Source of the DNA: Paraglomus occultum
Taxonomy: Eukaryota > Glomeromycota > Glomeromycetes > Paraglomerales > Paraglomeraceae
Direction: 5' to 3'
Length of the DNA: 38,360 bases
Assembly (NCBI GenBank): GCA_910592205.1
Contig: CAJVPJ010000164.1
Coordinates: forward strand, 1-38,360
The translations under genes were made by a program, and so were the position numbers. Numbering within the stretch: position 1 is the stretch's first letter; the number at the start of each line of letters is the position of its first letter. The notes beneath the pieces are model-generated. The model made no database searches. It worked only from the letters and a program-made list of their open reading frames with translations, and had not been told where the DNA came from. This document shows positions 1 through 9,854 of the stretch, one piece after another.

Positions 1-559
1 TTCGAAAAAATAGATTTTTCATATGTTTTACTATGTGATCGACAAAAATTACGTAGACTTTTGTCCAGTGAGTGTACATATCGAAATTTTAGTCCAATAA
101 ACGTCTCTTATAGACAAAACGGGAAAATAGAGTATGCCCAGGAATAAACATACGTGTCAGACTTGCATATCTTGTGATTTTGTCGTCATAGTATGTATCC
201 AGCACAGTACAATGCTGAACAAGCAAACACTGAATAAGGCCCCCCCCCCCTCTTATTGGACATTACAACACAAGAATACACTACCAAAAAAGTATTTGCC
301 GGATTTTGCCGATCAATAAGAAAACATATGAAAAATCTATTTTCTCGACATTCGTATTTGCCAATGAATTTTGTATTGATTTGAAGCTAATTGATTGCAT
401 TCTTCGAAAAAAAAATGTTGTATTTAAACTTACTATCGTTAAATCGCAGTTCAATGAAGTAACAGTAATAAGTTACACATGGGGCATGACCAGACAAAGT
501 GAACATTTGATTATGTAGTGATGTTAACCAATGTGATTGATGAGATAGTGCTCATCTTA
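1..559. other. Gene-free left flank
   Basis: No coding region is supported here. Two short open frames (134-319 and 306-518) have no family I recognise, no splice context and AT-biased composition. A run of 11 C residues at 240-250 stands out in otherwise AT-rich DNA and is a likely sequencing or assembly weak point. The frame at 306-518 ends in a short stretch, VISYTWG, that loosely recalls the start of fungal HET domains. It is too short to call. Confidence 0.5.
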
Positions 560-684
560 ACTTATGGACTTGTTTTCTTTTACTATCGTGAAGACTGAAG
601 AAATTTTAACGCGAGCCTGATCAAGCGACCAGAAACACGCTTATTTATGTAACACTACATTATTGGGGGTAGTTCCCCTCCCTA

Positions 685-1085
685 CAGTCACATCGGCAAA
701 ACTGAAAATGTGCCCGTAGAAAAAAATCACTAGCTTCGCAATGTCCAAAAGTTCATATAGAACAATAAAATATACAAGTGATGATTCTAGCGTAGAAGTA
801 TTACCAGTACAATTAAAAGAAGCTCGAATAGGTTTGGAGACTGCTATTAAATTTTTCGAGCAACAACCAGACGATCTAGGTTTTGATATCAAAGACTTGC
901 GTGTTTTTCGAAAATACTGAATGTCAAAGAGTTTCAATTGACACAATAACAATTACTTTGGAAGTTAACTTCATTGTTATTTCCTGTACTTGATTTTCTC
1001 ATTATAATAAAGATAACATTCGCATAATATAATCTAATCACATGACTATACGCAAATCTCATTTTCAGTTTTGCCGATGTGACTG
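685..1085. mobile_element. 401-bp pogo/Tigger-type element with perfect TIRs
   Basis: The element starts CAGTCACATCGGCAAAACTG and ends with the exact reverse complement. The terminal inverted repeats are identical for about 26 bp. Each end is flanked by TA (683-684 and 1086-1087), the target-site duplication expected for Tc1/mariner/pogo elements. It is far shorter than an autonomous element and contains only a 59-codon frame (741-920), so it is best read as an internally deleted, non-autonomous copy. It lies just upstream of the broken SAM-domain gene. Confidence 0.85.
741..920 (+). pseudogene. 59-aa mini-ORF, likely Tigger transposase C-terminal remnant
   Basis: An ATG-initiated frame of 59 codons lies inside the 685-1085 element, on the strand that reads from the left TIR. 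It encodes a lysine- and serine-rich start followed by a likely helical stretch with LKEARIGLETAIKFFEQQ and FDIKDLRVFRKY. This resembles, from memory, the helical C-terminal tails of fungal Tigger/CENP-B-type transposases. No HTH or DDE catalytic segment is present. The likely history is internal deletion joining element ends. The family assignment is tentative because no search was possible. Confidence 0.4.
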
Positions 1086-1120
1086 TAGAAAGGCTATAAT
1101 GTAGTGTTACATAAATAAGC

Positions 1121-2904
1121 GTGTTTGATCAGGTTCGCGTTTCTTCTTCAGTCTTCACAGTGGCAAAAGAAAACAAGTTAATTAACAAGGTCAAAAATTT
1201 TAATACCAAAAAACTTATCGAATTTTTATCTGAAGAAATACAGCTAGACGAGGTTGATATTATCCGCGAGAAAAGGTCTCTGGTCGTGCTTTTATTAAGT
1301 TGACTGAAGATAAGCTTGAAGAATGGGGACTGGCTGGTGGATCAATTTTAGCAATCGTAGATTTCATTGAGAAACTCAGAGGTGAAGAGTATGGTAGGTA
1401 TCTTCCATGCTTCTTCCACATATTCTTTTAAAATTAAAGAAAGTACTATTTCCATTATTTAGAATCCTCCAGTAAGCGGGGAAAGGTTGAAGAAGATATG
1501 ACCACAAGCAGGAAAAGGAAATACGATGAGGAAGAAAATGGTTCAAAACACCGCCACTTAGATCTCTTCCGAACGAAGATTCCCTTTTTGATACTCCGAA
1601 TAAACGTCAGATGTCTGACGAAAAAGTTATCCAGTGAGTTCGTGTTCACAGCATGTTTCTGATTTTAGAGCAATTTTATTAATTAGATTTTTTTATTAGA
1701 TACTAGCTATCTTAATGCCATGGAACATTCACTGAAACAAAATCAAGTTACCGTTCAGACGCCTTCCTTGTGGACGGAATCTCGAAGTTCTTACATCGAC
1801 GATGTTTTGAAGGTGCGTTTTTCACAGATATTAGTTGGTATATGTTGGAAGTGACAGCGGCTTAGCTACTCATTTACAGAAATCGGGGGACGAGTTTAAG
1901 ATGGAGATTATGCGAAAAATCGAGGGTGACGAAAGCAACAAGTTTCGTCTTTACTGCGAAAAAGTCTTAATGGACTTGTGAGTTGATCATTAATTGCTGT
2001 TCTTTAGATAATTAGACGCTTAATAATCTTTCTTTCTCGATTTCAGCTATAATCTAGTAGATGTATTTCCTCATCTTTTGAGAAATAGAAAATACATTGT
2101 ACAAAATGTTTCTTCGTTATTTAAATTTTACGAATCCACGTTTGGAAATTTGTATTTCGACTGGATCGAGACCCATTCATCAGCATCGAAATTAATAAAA
2201 TCACGTATTTACTCCGGCATTGCCAAGGTGGATGTGAAAGGTGAGCAATAAAGGTTTAGTTATAACTTTACCTTATGGAAGGCGTTCGGGTCTATGATGA
2301 TAAAGAAATTTTCCACGCAAATGTATCGGGTCCGCCGTCATCGTCATCACAACATGGACGTGCTGTCATCGATACAACAAAATCCATACATACTGACATC
2401 TTGAACCTGGTTGCGATTCTCCTTGACTACCTTCGAGCTCCGGTAGAAATTGCAACTAAGATTAAAGTTTTTAGTTTGCAAGTAATTGATAAATATTTTG
2501 TATTTTATTTTTAAAAAAGGTATTTAAGTTATTGATGTGTATTTTAATTAACTAATAGAATATTGTATTACGTTATACTCTCTCAATATGTCAAAAAATG
2601 GCACTTTTTTGACTTCCGAACTGTATTCTACCTTGTTACCGTTTTGATTCGATGCGATATCGAAGTACAGGGGAATCCTCTATATGATGGCGATTTCCAC
2701 GTAAGTAAAATTATTGTAATCACAATTTTTATTAGTCTTTAATCATTCACAAATTTCTATGGGTTTCAGGAAGAGATTACGAAACAAATTTCAGTTATGG
2801 AAAACCTTGACTTAACAATCGATTATAATGAAGGAGGTACAGTTCGGGATGTGTTAAAAATTCCAAAACCTTTGAAGGATCTTCTACGTGAATACGGAAA
2901 ATAA
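1121..2904 (+). pseudogene. SAM-domain protein gene, frame-broken (probable pseudogene)
   Basis: Exon 1 (to about 1393) encodes a sterile-alpha-motif-like domain: NFNTKKLIEFLSEE, then DEVDIIREKR, then in another frame GRAFIKLTEDKLEEWGLAGG and IVDFIEKL. The frame change at about 1279 fits one missing base and introduces a stop. Likely further exons are 1463-1636, 1700-1812, 1880-1979, 2047-2240, 2282-2481, 2559-2700 and 2770-2904, ending GKIPKPLKDLLREYGK-like before a TAA. Exon 6 ends in phase 0 but exon 7 only reads open in phase 2, a second break. No in-frame ATG precedes the SAM segment; the transposon and inverted repeat sit exactly there. SAM domains mediate protein-protein contacts. Proteins of this layout are abundant in arbuscular mycorrhizal fungi (recollection, not a search). 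Either decay or assembly errors could explain the breaks. Confidence 0.7.
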
Positions 2905-3153
2905 TTGTTGTAGCTAATACAAATGTATTCTCGACTTTAAAGACTTTATATTATAAGGAAATTGTAATTGAAATTATTTGTTAGAAAAGTTTCGCTTGTA
3001 CATATGTGAGCATATTTTTATACGGCAAATTATCTTCAAATCTTGTGAAAAAACGTATACCGAAAAATCAGCCTATCCGGCTTTGCAAAAAAAAAATAAA
3101 GACAGATTGCATATATTGTATAGATTGGTCATGAAGTATTTAAAGTTTCGAGT
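2905..3153. other. 3' flank of the SAM-domain relic
   Basis: AT-rich spacer with an AATAAA-like signal near 3097-3102 that could have served the upstream gene. The open frame 2978-3214 on the plus strand shows no domain, overlaps the minus-strand relic that follows and is not considered real. Confidence 0.4.
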
Positions 3154-3317
3154 TTACTCAATGAGAACCAATTCTCGAAGATGCTCAGGAATAACTACAT
3201 GTGGTTCTTCGTAATACCAACATATCTTAAAGCCTCTTCGCACAATTCTCTCTTGAGTTGATCCCGTGCAAGCCTCTCTCCTGTAATTGGCGTTTTGAAG
3301 TATTTACTATATTCCAA
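3154..3317 (-). pseudogene. Short relic of an unidentified protein, with a 2-nt shift
   Basis: Read on the minus strand, this stretch gives EYSKYFKTPITGERLARDQL followed by a helical KRELCEEALRY in one frame. It then continues in another frame as WYYEEPHVVIPEHLREL and ends LVLIE-stop. The two pieces join smoothly if two extra bases near 3212 are disregarded, so it looks like a decayed C-terminal exon. I do not recognise the family. No convincing upstream exon was found. Confidence 0.35.
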
Positions 3318-3850
3318 TGGTTATTGCTAAGTAAAAGAGATATCCGCTATAGTAATTGCTCGCTATAGTTTGCTATCGCTGCGATGTGGGTATATATTAA
3401 GCTATCTAATAATAATAAGGGAGATTTGATCATCAATACTGATCCAATCGTAATAAACTTGACGTTAGAATGTTGTTGACGTAAGCGGCATCTTAAGTCC
3501 TGGGAAATAACTTTCTCTAAACAATTAAAAATTTTGTTTCAGCTAGCTGAAATATAATTTGACACAAAATAGAACAAGATGTAGAAATAGAACTTTAATT
3601 CTTCGAACATACTACTCAGCAAATTATCAGATCGTGGCACAATTCCACTTTTTGCTTGACCTACGTAGTGTTACATAACCTGTTCTTATAATACAGAATG
3701 CTGTAAAGTTATTTTAAGTAACCCGGTTGATTAAATTTGTTATGATTTTGTATTAATCTTGAAAATTATACATTTTCCCAATGTCAAGTTTAATGCGTGG
3801 GACAAGTGAACATAACGCCGCGGAAAGAGTTTAAAAACACCACAGATATT

Positions 3851-4059
3851 TTATTCTTTCACTTTGCGTCTTGCCTCGGCATTGTTAAATAATCTTGCAC
3901 AGTCATCAATCATGTCAAGGCCACGAGTCTTGGTTTGCGAATAGTTTTGTATTTCACAATATATGCCTTTCTCTGATCTGGAGGAAGCGTGAAAGGTCTC
4001 ATGTGATTCGGTAAGCTTTTTACCACAATCGCATTACAACCATCTCCAAGAATCGTCAT
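3851..4059 (-). pseudogene. Relic of an unidentified basic protein, one frameshift
   Basis: On the minus strand, from an ATG at 4059, the sequence reads VVKSLPNHMRPFTLPPDQRK and then AYIVKYKTIRKP. A one-base shift at about 3930 then gives KTRGLDMIDDCARLFNNAEA and ends RRKVKE-stop at 3851. The composition is protein-like throughout and basic. No AG-GT boundary explains the change of frame. An upstream acceptor-like AG just before the ATG suggests this was a terminal exon. Family unknown. It is followed by about 400 bp of AT-rich DNA before the TRP-like gene. Confidence 0.35.
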
Positions 4060-4127
4060 ATGCTAATCTTATCTTTGTGTATAGTAATTTGCATGTGACT
4101 GACATGATAGTATTTTGTACGGTTATT

Positions 4128-4150
4128 TTATTGGAAGCGGCTTCCAATAA
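4128..4150. repeat. 23-bp perfect palindrome
   Basis: Arms TTATTGGAAGC and GCTTCCAATAA surround a single central G, a perfect dyad of 11 bp per arm. It lies in non-coding DNA between the minus-strand relic and the 3' end of the TRP-like gene. It could be a dimeric protein site or an RNA hairpin. Nothing in the sequence decides between them. Confidence 0.55.
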
Positions 4151-4454
4151 TCAAGTCTTTTGTATGCTAAATGCTAACTATTTGGCAAAATAATAAAATC
4201 AAATCTATTTGTTGATGAGATTACAGAGAACGCCTTTTTTTCCCACACCGCACTGTAGCTTGCTAAATACCGATGCTTGTTTTGGTCTAAAGGTCGCATA
4301 ATTTAGCATCATTACTAGATAAAATGATAGATTTGTTTATGATAAATTAATCCCTAATATAAATTTTATTGCTCGATAATTCATTGCATTTGATAAAATA
4401 TAAAATACATAAATTAGTCTGTCTATATACAAATATCAAATTCCCACTTTCTTA

Positions 4455-6795
4455 CTAAATTGAGTCGCTCTCGATTTCCGCCGTATCATCATCCTCGGTT
4501 GCATCAGTATCTTTTTTAGATGAGCAACAATATTTTCCAAGAGCCTTAGCCACTTTTATGACGATCACGACAAATAACAATAAAGAAATAATGCCTTCGA
4601 ATCCGAGCGCAACATATTTAAACACACTAGTTGTGCATTTGCTCAATCCTGGGAACAACAGGACCATAACCGCAATTCTCAAAAAAGATATGAATATATT
4701 CAATGCGTTCATCAACCATGTCATATAAGGCTTAAAAAGTAGAAGTGACAGGAAGAATAGTGTTTCGATAACAATCAAATAGATTGTTTGTGCGGTACCG
4801 CTTACGCGAGCAGCTCCGATACCGATAGCTCGAACCATGTCATAAGCGGTCGTGAAAATGAAAAACCATATGCGTGTCTTTTTTGGGTCTTTCCCTTCAT
4901 CATCCGTATACTGCGTGTAAAAGGCACCGTAAACGAATTCGTGAACTGGTGTCTTGAACGCGTCTGGATTAAAGTACATGTCCCGCATAATTCTGAACGT
5001 ACAAAAGCCGGTGATGCCAAAAGTGAAAAACGCAATACAAAGTGCAGCAAGAAAACGCAAGAACCAGCAGTCGAAATGAAGTGTTAGTTGATAGACGGCA
5101 AAAAGTGTGAGCGGGCTGTTAAACAGGAGCACCTGGACATTAAAAAGTACAAGTAAAAAAAATTATTATGGTCAAGTTCAATTCAGTCAGTTCAAAAAAA
5201 AACAAAGTCGTATAGTCGCATTACCACTCGCAACGCTCCACCTGCACGATAAAAAACCAATGTTAGAATGTCACATTGCGTCATGTTTCACACATGCAAG
5301 ATTTTTGCTTACCAATGAACAAAAGAGGAATGTTATTCCAACATTTTTCCAAAATGGGCCATTTTCCCCACCAATGTTTGAGCAAACGTGATACTAACAC
5401 AAGGATGAGGACAGCACCTACTGCACACGCCAACGCTATACAGAATATGATGAACACCATGAAGAACATATTATAGCTGGGAATGTTTAGCATTTCTCCG
5501 AAAGACGTGAACCCAGAAGAGAGCGGTTTCAACTGTGGTCTGCAAAATGTTGACATAGTTAAGTTCTCCACGTTAACCGAACAGCCATTGACGAGCGTGT
5601 TGCATATTCCTCCCCGAATTTTGTCGTCCGCGATTTTTGACAAGGTACCATTAAAGCCGCTTGAAGGTACACCGCTAAACCATGCAAGTTTGACCGATAT
5701 GTCCCGGAACAAGGGTGGGAGACAAAACAATGAGAGCAGAGCATTGCTTACGACAAACTGAGCAGCACGAAAAATATCATATACGGAAGGAATTTGTGCT
5801 GATAATGGGACTTGTTTGGCCGGTTCTCTACCTAGTTCGGCCCCATCCTTTGCGGTTTCGTCCTCTGCGGATTCCTCCTTTTTCTGTCTTTTAGTCACTT
5901 TCTTTTTGGCAAGCGCTTTGGTTAACTGTGCCTGCATTGCGGTGATCTGTTGTACCACACCAACGGCCAAAACGATAATTGCACCGACTATGAAGGGAAT
6001 GTTAATCACATTTGTGACGTTGCCTGACACCGAGGAGGGCCAATCGGCATTGCCAATGGGAATTACGGCGCAACCCGTAAGATCGGTATTAAAGTTATCG
6101 TGTAGGTAAAACTTCGCAAAGATGTCGTTGTGGGTAGCTTGATAAAGTTTGCCAAGCGAGTCTATGTTTATGAATTATTTGATTAACGAATGGACGAACA
6201 ACCCAAGCATTGTAACAGACAACAATAACGCAACGAGTCCTTACCGTCTGTGTCGGCATTTTTGTTATAAGAAAAGAGAAATGTAGTGGGTGATCCAATT
6301 GCAACTTCACATTTCCATTTTTCATTCCCACTGTTGCCTTTACCGCATGGTATATCAACAATGTGAAGTGTATTGTCGTCCATAGGCAACAATAAAATTT
6401 TTGGATCTTGTTGATAACTTAACGTCACTGGAATATTATTATTAATTAGATCTAACAACATTAATTTTGATATGAAAATCGGCACAATAATGTCAATTAC
6501 CTGTAGCATTACCCAACGTTACTGCATTTTCTGTAAAGAGATATGCAGATAATGTATCCGGGCTACTAATGAGGTAGAACTCTGTAAATTGTATCGATCC
6601 TCCGCAATTCCTGAGGCTATGTGTAAGTTGCTCAGTCGGACTGTCGACAGGTAGAAATGGACGATATCTTTTTTCAATCGTTGCTGGTCGGGCCGATGAT
6701 GTAAACGGTTTGACTAAATTTGCTGTGACTGCTGTCACGCACAATAATACTATTAGAAAGTAAATATTAAAACTAGCAACAAAATTGCTCTGCAT
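4455..6795 (-). CDS. TRP-like ion channel / flavin-carrier-type membrane protein with ML-like domain
   Basis: Five exons, complement(6501-6795, 6245-6427, 5313-6161, 5225-5241, 4455-5132), sum to 2,022 nt and 673 aa with matching phases. Residues 1-25 are a signal peptide. Residues 26-160 form a Cys-containing luminal region (RNCGGSIQFTEF, DIPCGKG, KWKCEV) like the ML-like domain of fungal TRP/FLC proteins. A membrane segment near 205-225 is followed by a charged cytosolic loop (KKKVTKRQKKEE) and about eight more hydrophobic segments. These include YNMFFMVFIIFCIALACAVG, TRIWFFIFTTAYDMVRAIGI and VFKYVALGFEGIISLLLFVV. The C-terminus is acidic. Fungal relatives (FLC1-3, Pkd2) act in ER, vacuole or plasma membrane in calcium signalling, FAD transport and cell-wall integrity; which role applies here is inference. 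The penultimate exon is a 17-nt microexon. A CAATAAA signal lies downstream on the minus strand near 4365. Confidence 0.88.
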
Positions 6796-7576
6796 ATTTG
6801 CACAATTGACTGTAAAAAAGCCAAATACTATGTAAAAGTGGGAACAAGGATGGGTCCTTTTTTATGAGAAAATCTAGGTGGTTACTGACCTTGTATGAAT
6901 CCATTTTCAACAAAACAATAAGACGGACTTGAAGCGCATGATTACTATTTAAAATTGTTTCACTTTTGTCATACCAAAATATACGTTTAGACCATTTAAC
7001 TGTTTAGGGAAAAACAATTCACGAATTCCTTTTTTATGAAATTGGCGACATGACTAACAAACACGAAACACGAAGCATTACAAGAAGATGTGCCTACACA
7101 GTCAAGCGAAGCATAACGTGAAAAAACTTTAACGTTTTTATCAAACGGAAAGCATAGCGAGCACGAATGGGTTTTTTCCATGCCAAGTGATCGCTTGTAC
7201 GATGATAGCTTAATTTGTTAAATGTATGGAACGTCCAAATCTATCGATCTTGTCACACTTGATCATTGTTGGGGCTAAGCTTGTGTTCTGATGAAAAAGG
7301 TAAAATGTATTGTCGTGATACCGTTTCATTCAGAATGATTACGCCTTCGAATGATGGCTTGGCTTGACTTCTATCGCACATCCCTTTTATATAATGATAA
7401 ATTAGCATCACACATTTGCGTCAGTTAGTCTTTGTGTTAATGTGTTCATACTCGCCTGCTTATTTAATCTACTGTTCTTAGTCATACAATTAAATCGAAA
7501 CATTTGTCCTGATACATCGCAAGCAGGATTTTTATTATTTTGAGTAATAAGAAAAAATCTTGATTTAAAACAAATA

Positions 7577-7821
7577 CAGTCAAAACCTCGTTATGTGTTT
7601 TATTGAAGGTAATTATTGCTACTCCGTTTTCAACTGTGAAATTTCTTCGTTATAACGACATTACCGTTACCAAAGTTTGAACCCTGGATTTTTACGTATC
7701 GCTTTACAACCGAACCTCGTTATACCAAATTTTCGTCAACCCGAAGGGATTCTGGTTCCATTTTTTCAATAGTAGAATAACGCTCGTTATAACGAATTTA
7801 ATAGTAAAATCGCGTTGACCG
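7577..7821. mobile_element. MITE, pogo-like, degenerate ends
   Basis: The left end TA-CAGTCAAAACCTCGTTATG faces a right end reading GTTATAACGAATTTAATAGT and then GTTGACCG-TA. The interior repeats the motif CGTTATAACGA, as at the ends of Tigger-like elements elsewhere in the window (around 37490). The element is 245 bp with no coding capacity. The right terminus differs by one base from the expected CAG, so the element is old. Confidence 0.6.
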
Positions 7822-8626
7822 TAAGATACTTTTAATCAAACTATTAACAATCTTGTAATAGTGCGATCGAGATACCCCGTACCCCGATGATACTAACAAC
7901 GACTTTCCAAACACAAACTGCGCCATTAATTTTAATTAATTAGTGACGTTGATAATAATTAATTAATATTATTAATTGTCGCGGCTGATTATGATGCTGA
8001 AATCATGAATTTTCACTGGTTGGTCAAAATTCTATTTTTTAACTCCATTGGTTAGTTTCTCCCACAATTAATAACTTAGCTAAATTGAATATTTGCAATA
8101 AAATGAGTTTGGAATACCTCGACTATTTTACCTCTTGTATTTGTGGTTAATATACACAGAGTTATTGTGAAATATGACCGAAAGCTCGTACGTGAGATTA
8201 ACAATATGGATTTATTACTGAAGGCAGAAAATGATATAAAGCAGACCTATTGTTATACTCACGCGTCCCTGTGCACCCACAAGCCTCGCTCAACGTAATT
8301 AGCACTAGCAGGAGATTAAACAAGCAAAGATTATCAGTTACCAATATTAATATTAGGTTGAGTCTTGTTAAGAATTTTATCAATCATATTAATACTGTGT
8401 TGACTATTGATTGTGTTCTAATACTCGACTAATTAATAATTAGATTTACCCGAGTAACTCTCAAATAAGGCTTCGGTGGTATCAAACATAAATTTGACTT
8501 TAACTAACATAGCATTCACTTCTGACAATCTTGGTGAACCGAAACCCTGTATTAATAGTAATTAGCACTAGCTTGGACAGAATTCAATAAATTAGATATA
8601 CGATTCGTGCGTGTATCGCTAACATA

Positions 8627-8789
8627 CAGTCAATTTTCGCAATTGCCTAATAAGAAATATTGCTCGTTTTTCAATTAATCTTGGATATGACACGAACGAT
8701 GATTCTCTCCACCTACCAAGTAGAAATAACATTTATCGAAGAGCAGAACCCCTTTCTGTCTACTAGAAGCTATAAGCGAATTGGGACTG
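8627..8789. mobile_element. 163-bp MITE, pogo-like
   Basis: The left end is TA-CAGTCAATTTTCGCAATTGC. The right end, read inward on the minus strand, is TA-CAGTCCCAATTCGCTTATAGC. Both share CAGTC, the AATTCGC core and the flanking TA dinucleotides (8625-8626 and 8790-8791). No coding capacity. A minus-strand open frame of 73 codons (8675-8896) runs across its right end and is not taken as a gene. Confidence 0.6.
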
Positions 8790-9368
8790 TATAGAGGTGC
8801 TTTTACTGTAAATCGGTCAGTTCCGTGAAAAGATGTGATTGTAAGCCAGTTGTGCCCTTGTATAGGGTGTAACTTAGAGGGAGACGGCTGAGGCAAGTCA
8901 AGTGACGTTTATGCCGACTAGTCAACATGCCAAATCAAAATCGCCTGTTTAAGTTGGAATACTATAACATAAGGACCCTTATTTGGATATGAGTACGAGA
9001 GGTACATTGTATAATAATGAAATTGAAAATTTGCACCAGAGCGACCAAGGCTTTTGGTGTCCGAGTATTTATATTTAAACCAATCACATTTTATAATTAA
9101 AACTATGCGTACAAGAATTTGTACTTTCTTGGTTCAATATCCTCATAAGATTCATATTCAAATTTCTTTCGACGTTCTGATGCTACCAAAACAAAAGCTC
9201 TTACCATAATGCAATTTGTTGCTGCGGGCGTAATTTTGCAGAAGAGTTTATGCTTCTGAAACATATTGACTGCGATATTTCTAATTGATTTTACGCGGAT
9301 GATAGAACGTTCAGCTTTATCTACTCGGTTAATCCTCACAAAGAACATTGATTGTTGGAAAATCCGTA

Positions 9369-9424
9369 GAGGAAAAGTCACGGGACATGTCGTTAATGTA
9401 AGACATGTCCCGTGTCTTTCCTCC
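9369..9424. repeat. Long hairpin
   Basis: Arms CACGGGACATGTC (9379-9391) and GACATGTCCCGTG (9402-9414) are perfectly complementary, with a 10-nt loop. Beyond them GAGGAAAAGT pairs with TCTTTCCTC with one bulge, giving a stem of about 22 bp. It is GC-richer than its surroundings and lies 430 bp upstream of the KNL2-like gene. It could be a structured RNA, a terminator-like element or the core of a fold-back element. Confidence 0.65.
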
Positions 9425-9854
9425 TCCATCATTCACCCATGTCTTCCTCCAAAGATTAAATGCGTTGCTTGCCTAGCTCCTCTGGACTAACATCTTTTGG
9501 CTCATCTCCCCTTTCCTCTCCTACAAATTACTACTCCACACTTGTTTTCCTTCACTAACTCTATCACTCAAACTCTATATCATATTCTCATTACCGAAAA
9601 CAATAGGAGACGCCAAAGGCATCCCAGCAGAAATCAGCAAGCGCATACTAATACGGTTCTTTAAAGGCAATTAACAGAATCGCTGAATTAGATTACAATT
9701 GTCCGCGATCCTTAAAGTGAATGTAATAAGAATGTCTTTTTTGTGTGTAACAATGTATCGGCTGATCACCAGCATATTTACAGTTGCCTACATTCTCGTG
9801 CCACAAGAACCGTGTTTTTATCGAGTTTAAATTTTACCACCCTCAGACGTTAAC

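Larger units (their letters stand above)
560..1187. repeat. Imperfect inverted repeat flanking a transposon
   Basis: The left arm (about 560-682) read on the minus strand closely matches the right arm (about 1088-1187) read on the plus strand. Shared blocks include TGTAGTGTTACATAAATAAG, TGATCAGG, CTTCAGTCTTCAC and AAAAGAAAACAAGT, separated by small indels. The arms lie outside the TIRs of the central 685-1085 element, so they are not simply that element's ends. The right arm runs into the first codons of the adjacent SAM-domain gene, so the left arm is an inverted, more diverged copy of that gene's 5' end. Identity looks to be about 80% by eye; it was not computed. Confidence 0.8.
6796..9854. 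other. 3-kb intergenic region with MITEs
   Basis: No gene is supported. The region holds two TA-flanked MITE-like elements (7577-7821 and 8627-8789), a strong hairpin (9369-9424) and AT-rich stretches such as 7925-7980. A minus-strand frame at 8198-8383 starts with a hydrophobic, signal-peptide-like run (LFNLLLVLITLSEACGC) and has a GTGAGT donor-like site after it. I could not find a following exon. Confidence 0.5.

Noticed and set aside
306-518. Possible HET-domain fragment (VISYTWG)
   Set aside because: Seven residues are not enough, and the neighbouring residues do not fit the domain.
6996-7181. 61-codon minus-strand ORF upstream of the TRP-like gene
   Set aside because: No recognisable motif, and composition like the surrounding non-coding DNA.
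8198-8383. Signal-peptide-like minus-strand ORF
   Set aside because: The hydrophobic start is suggestive, but no second exon with an open frame could be found.
9103-9432. 109-codon minus-strand ORF
   Set aside because: It has no domain or splice partner and runs through a hairpin. An overlapping plus-strand frame is equally open.
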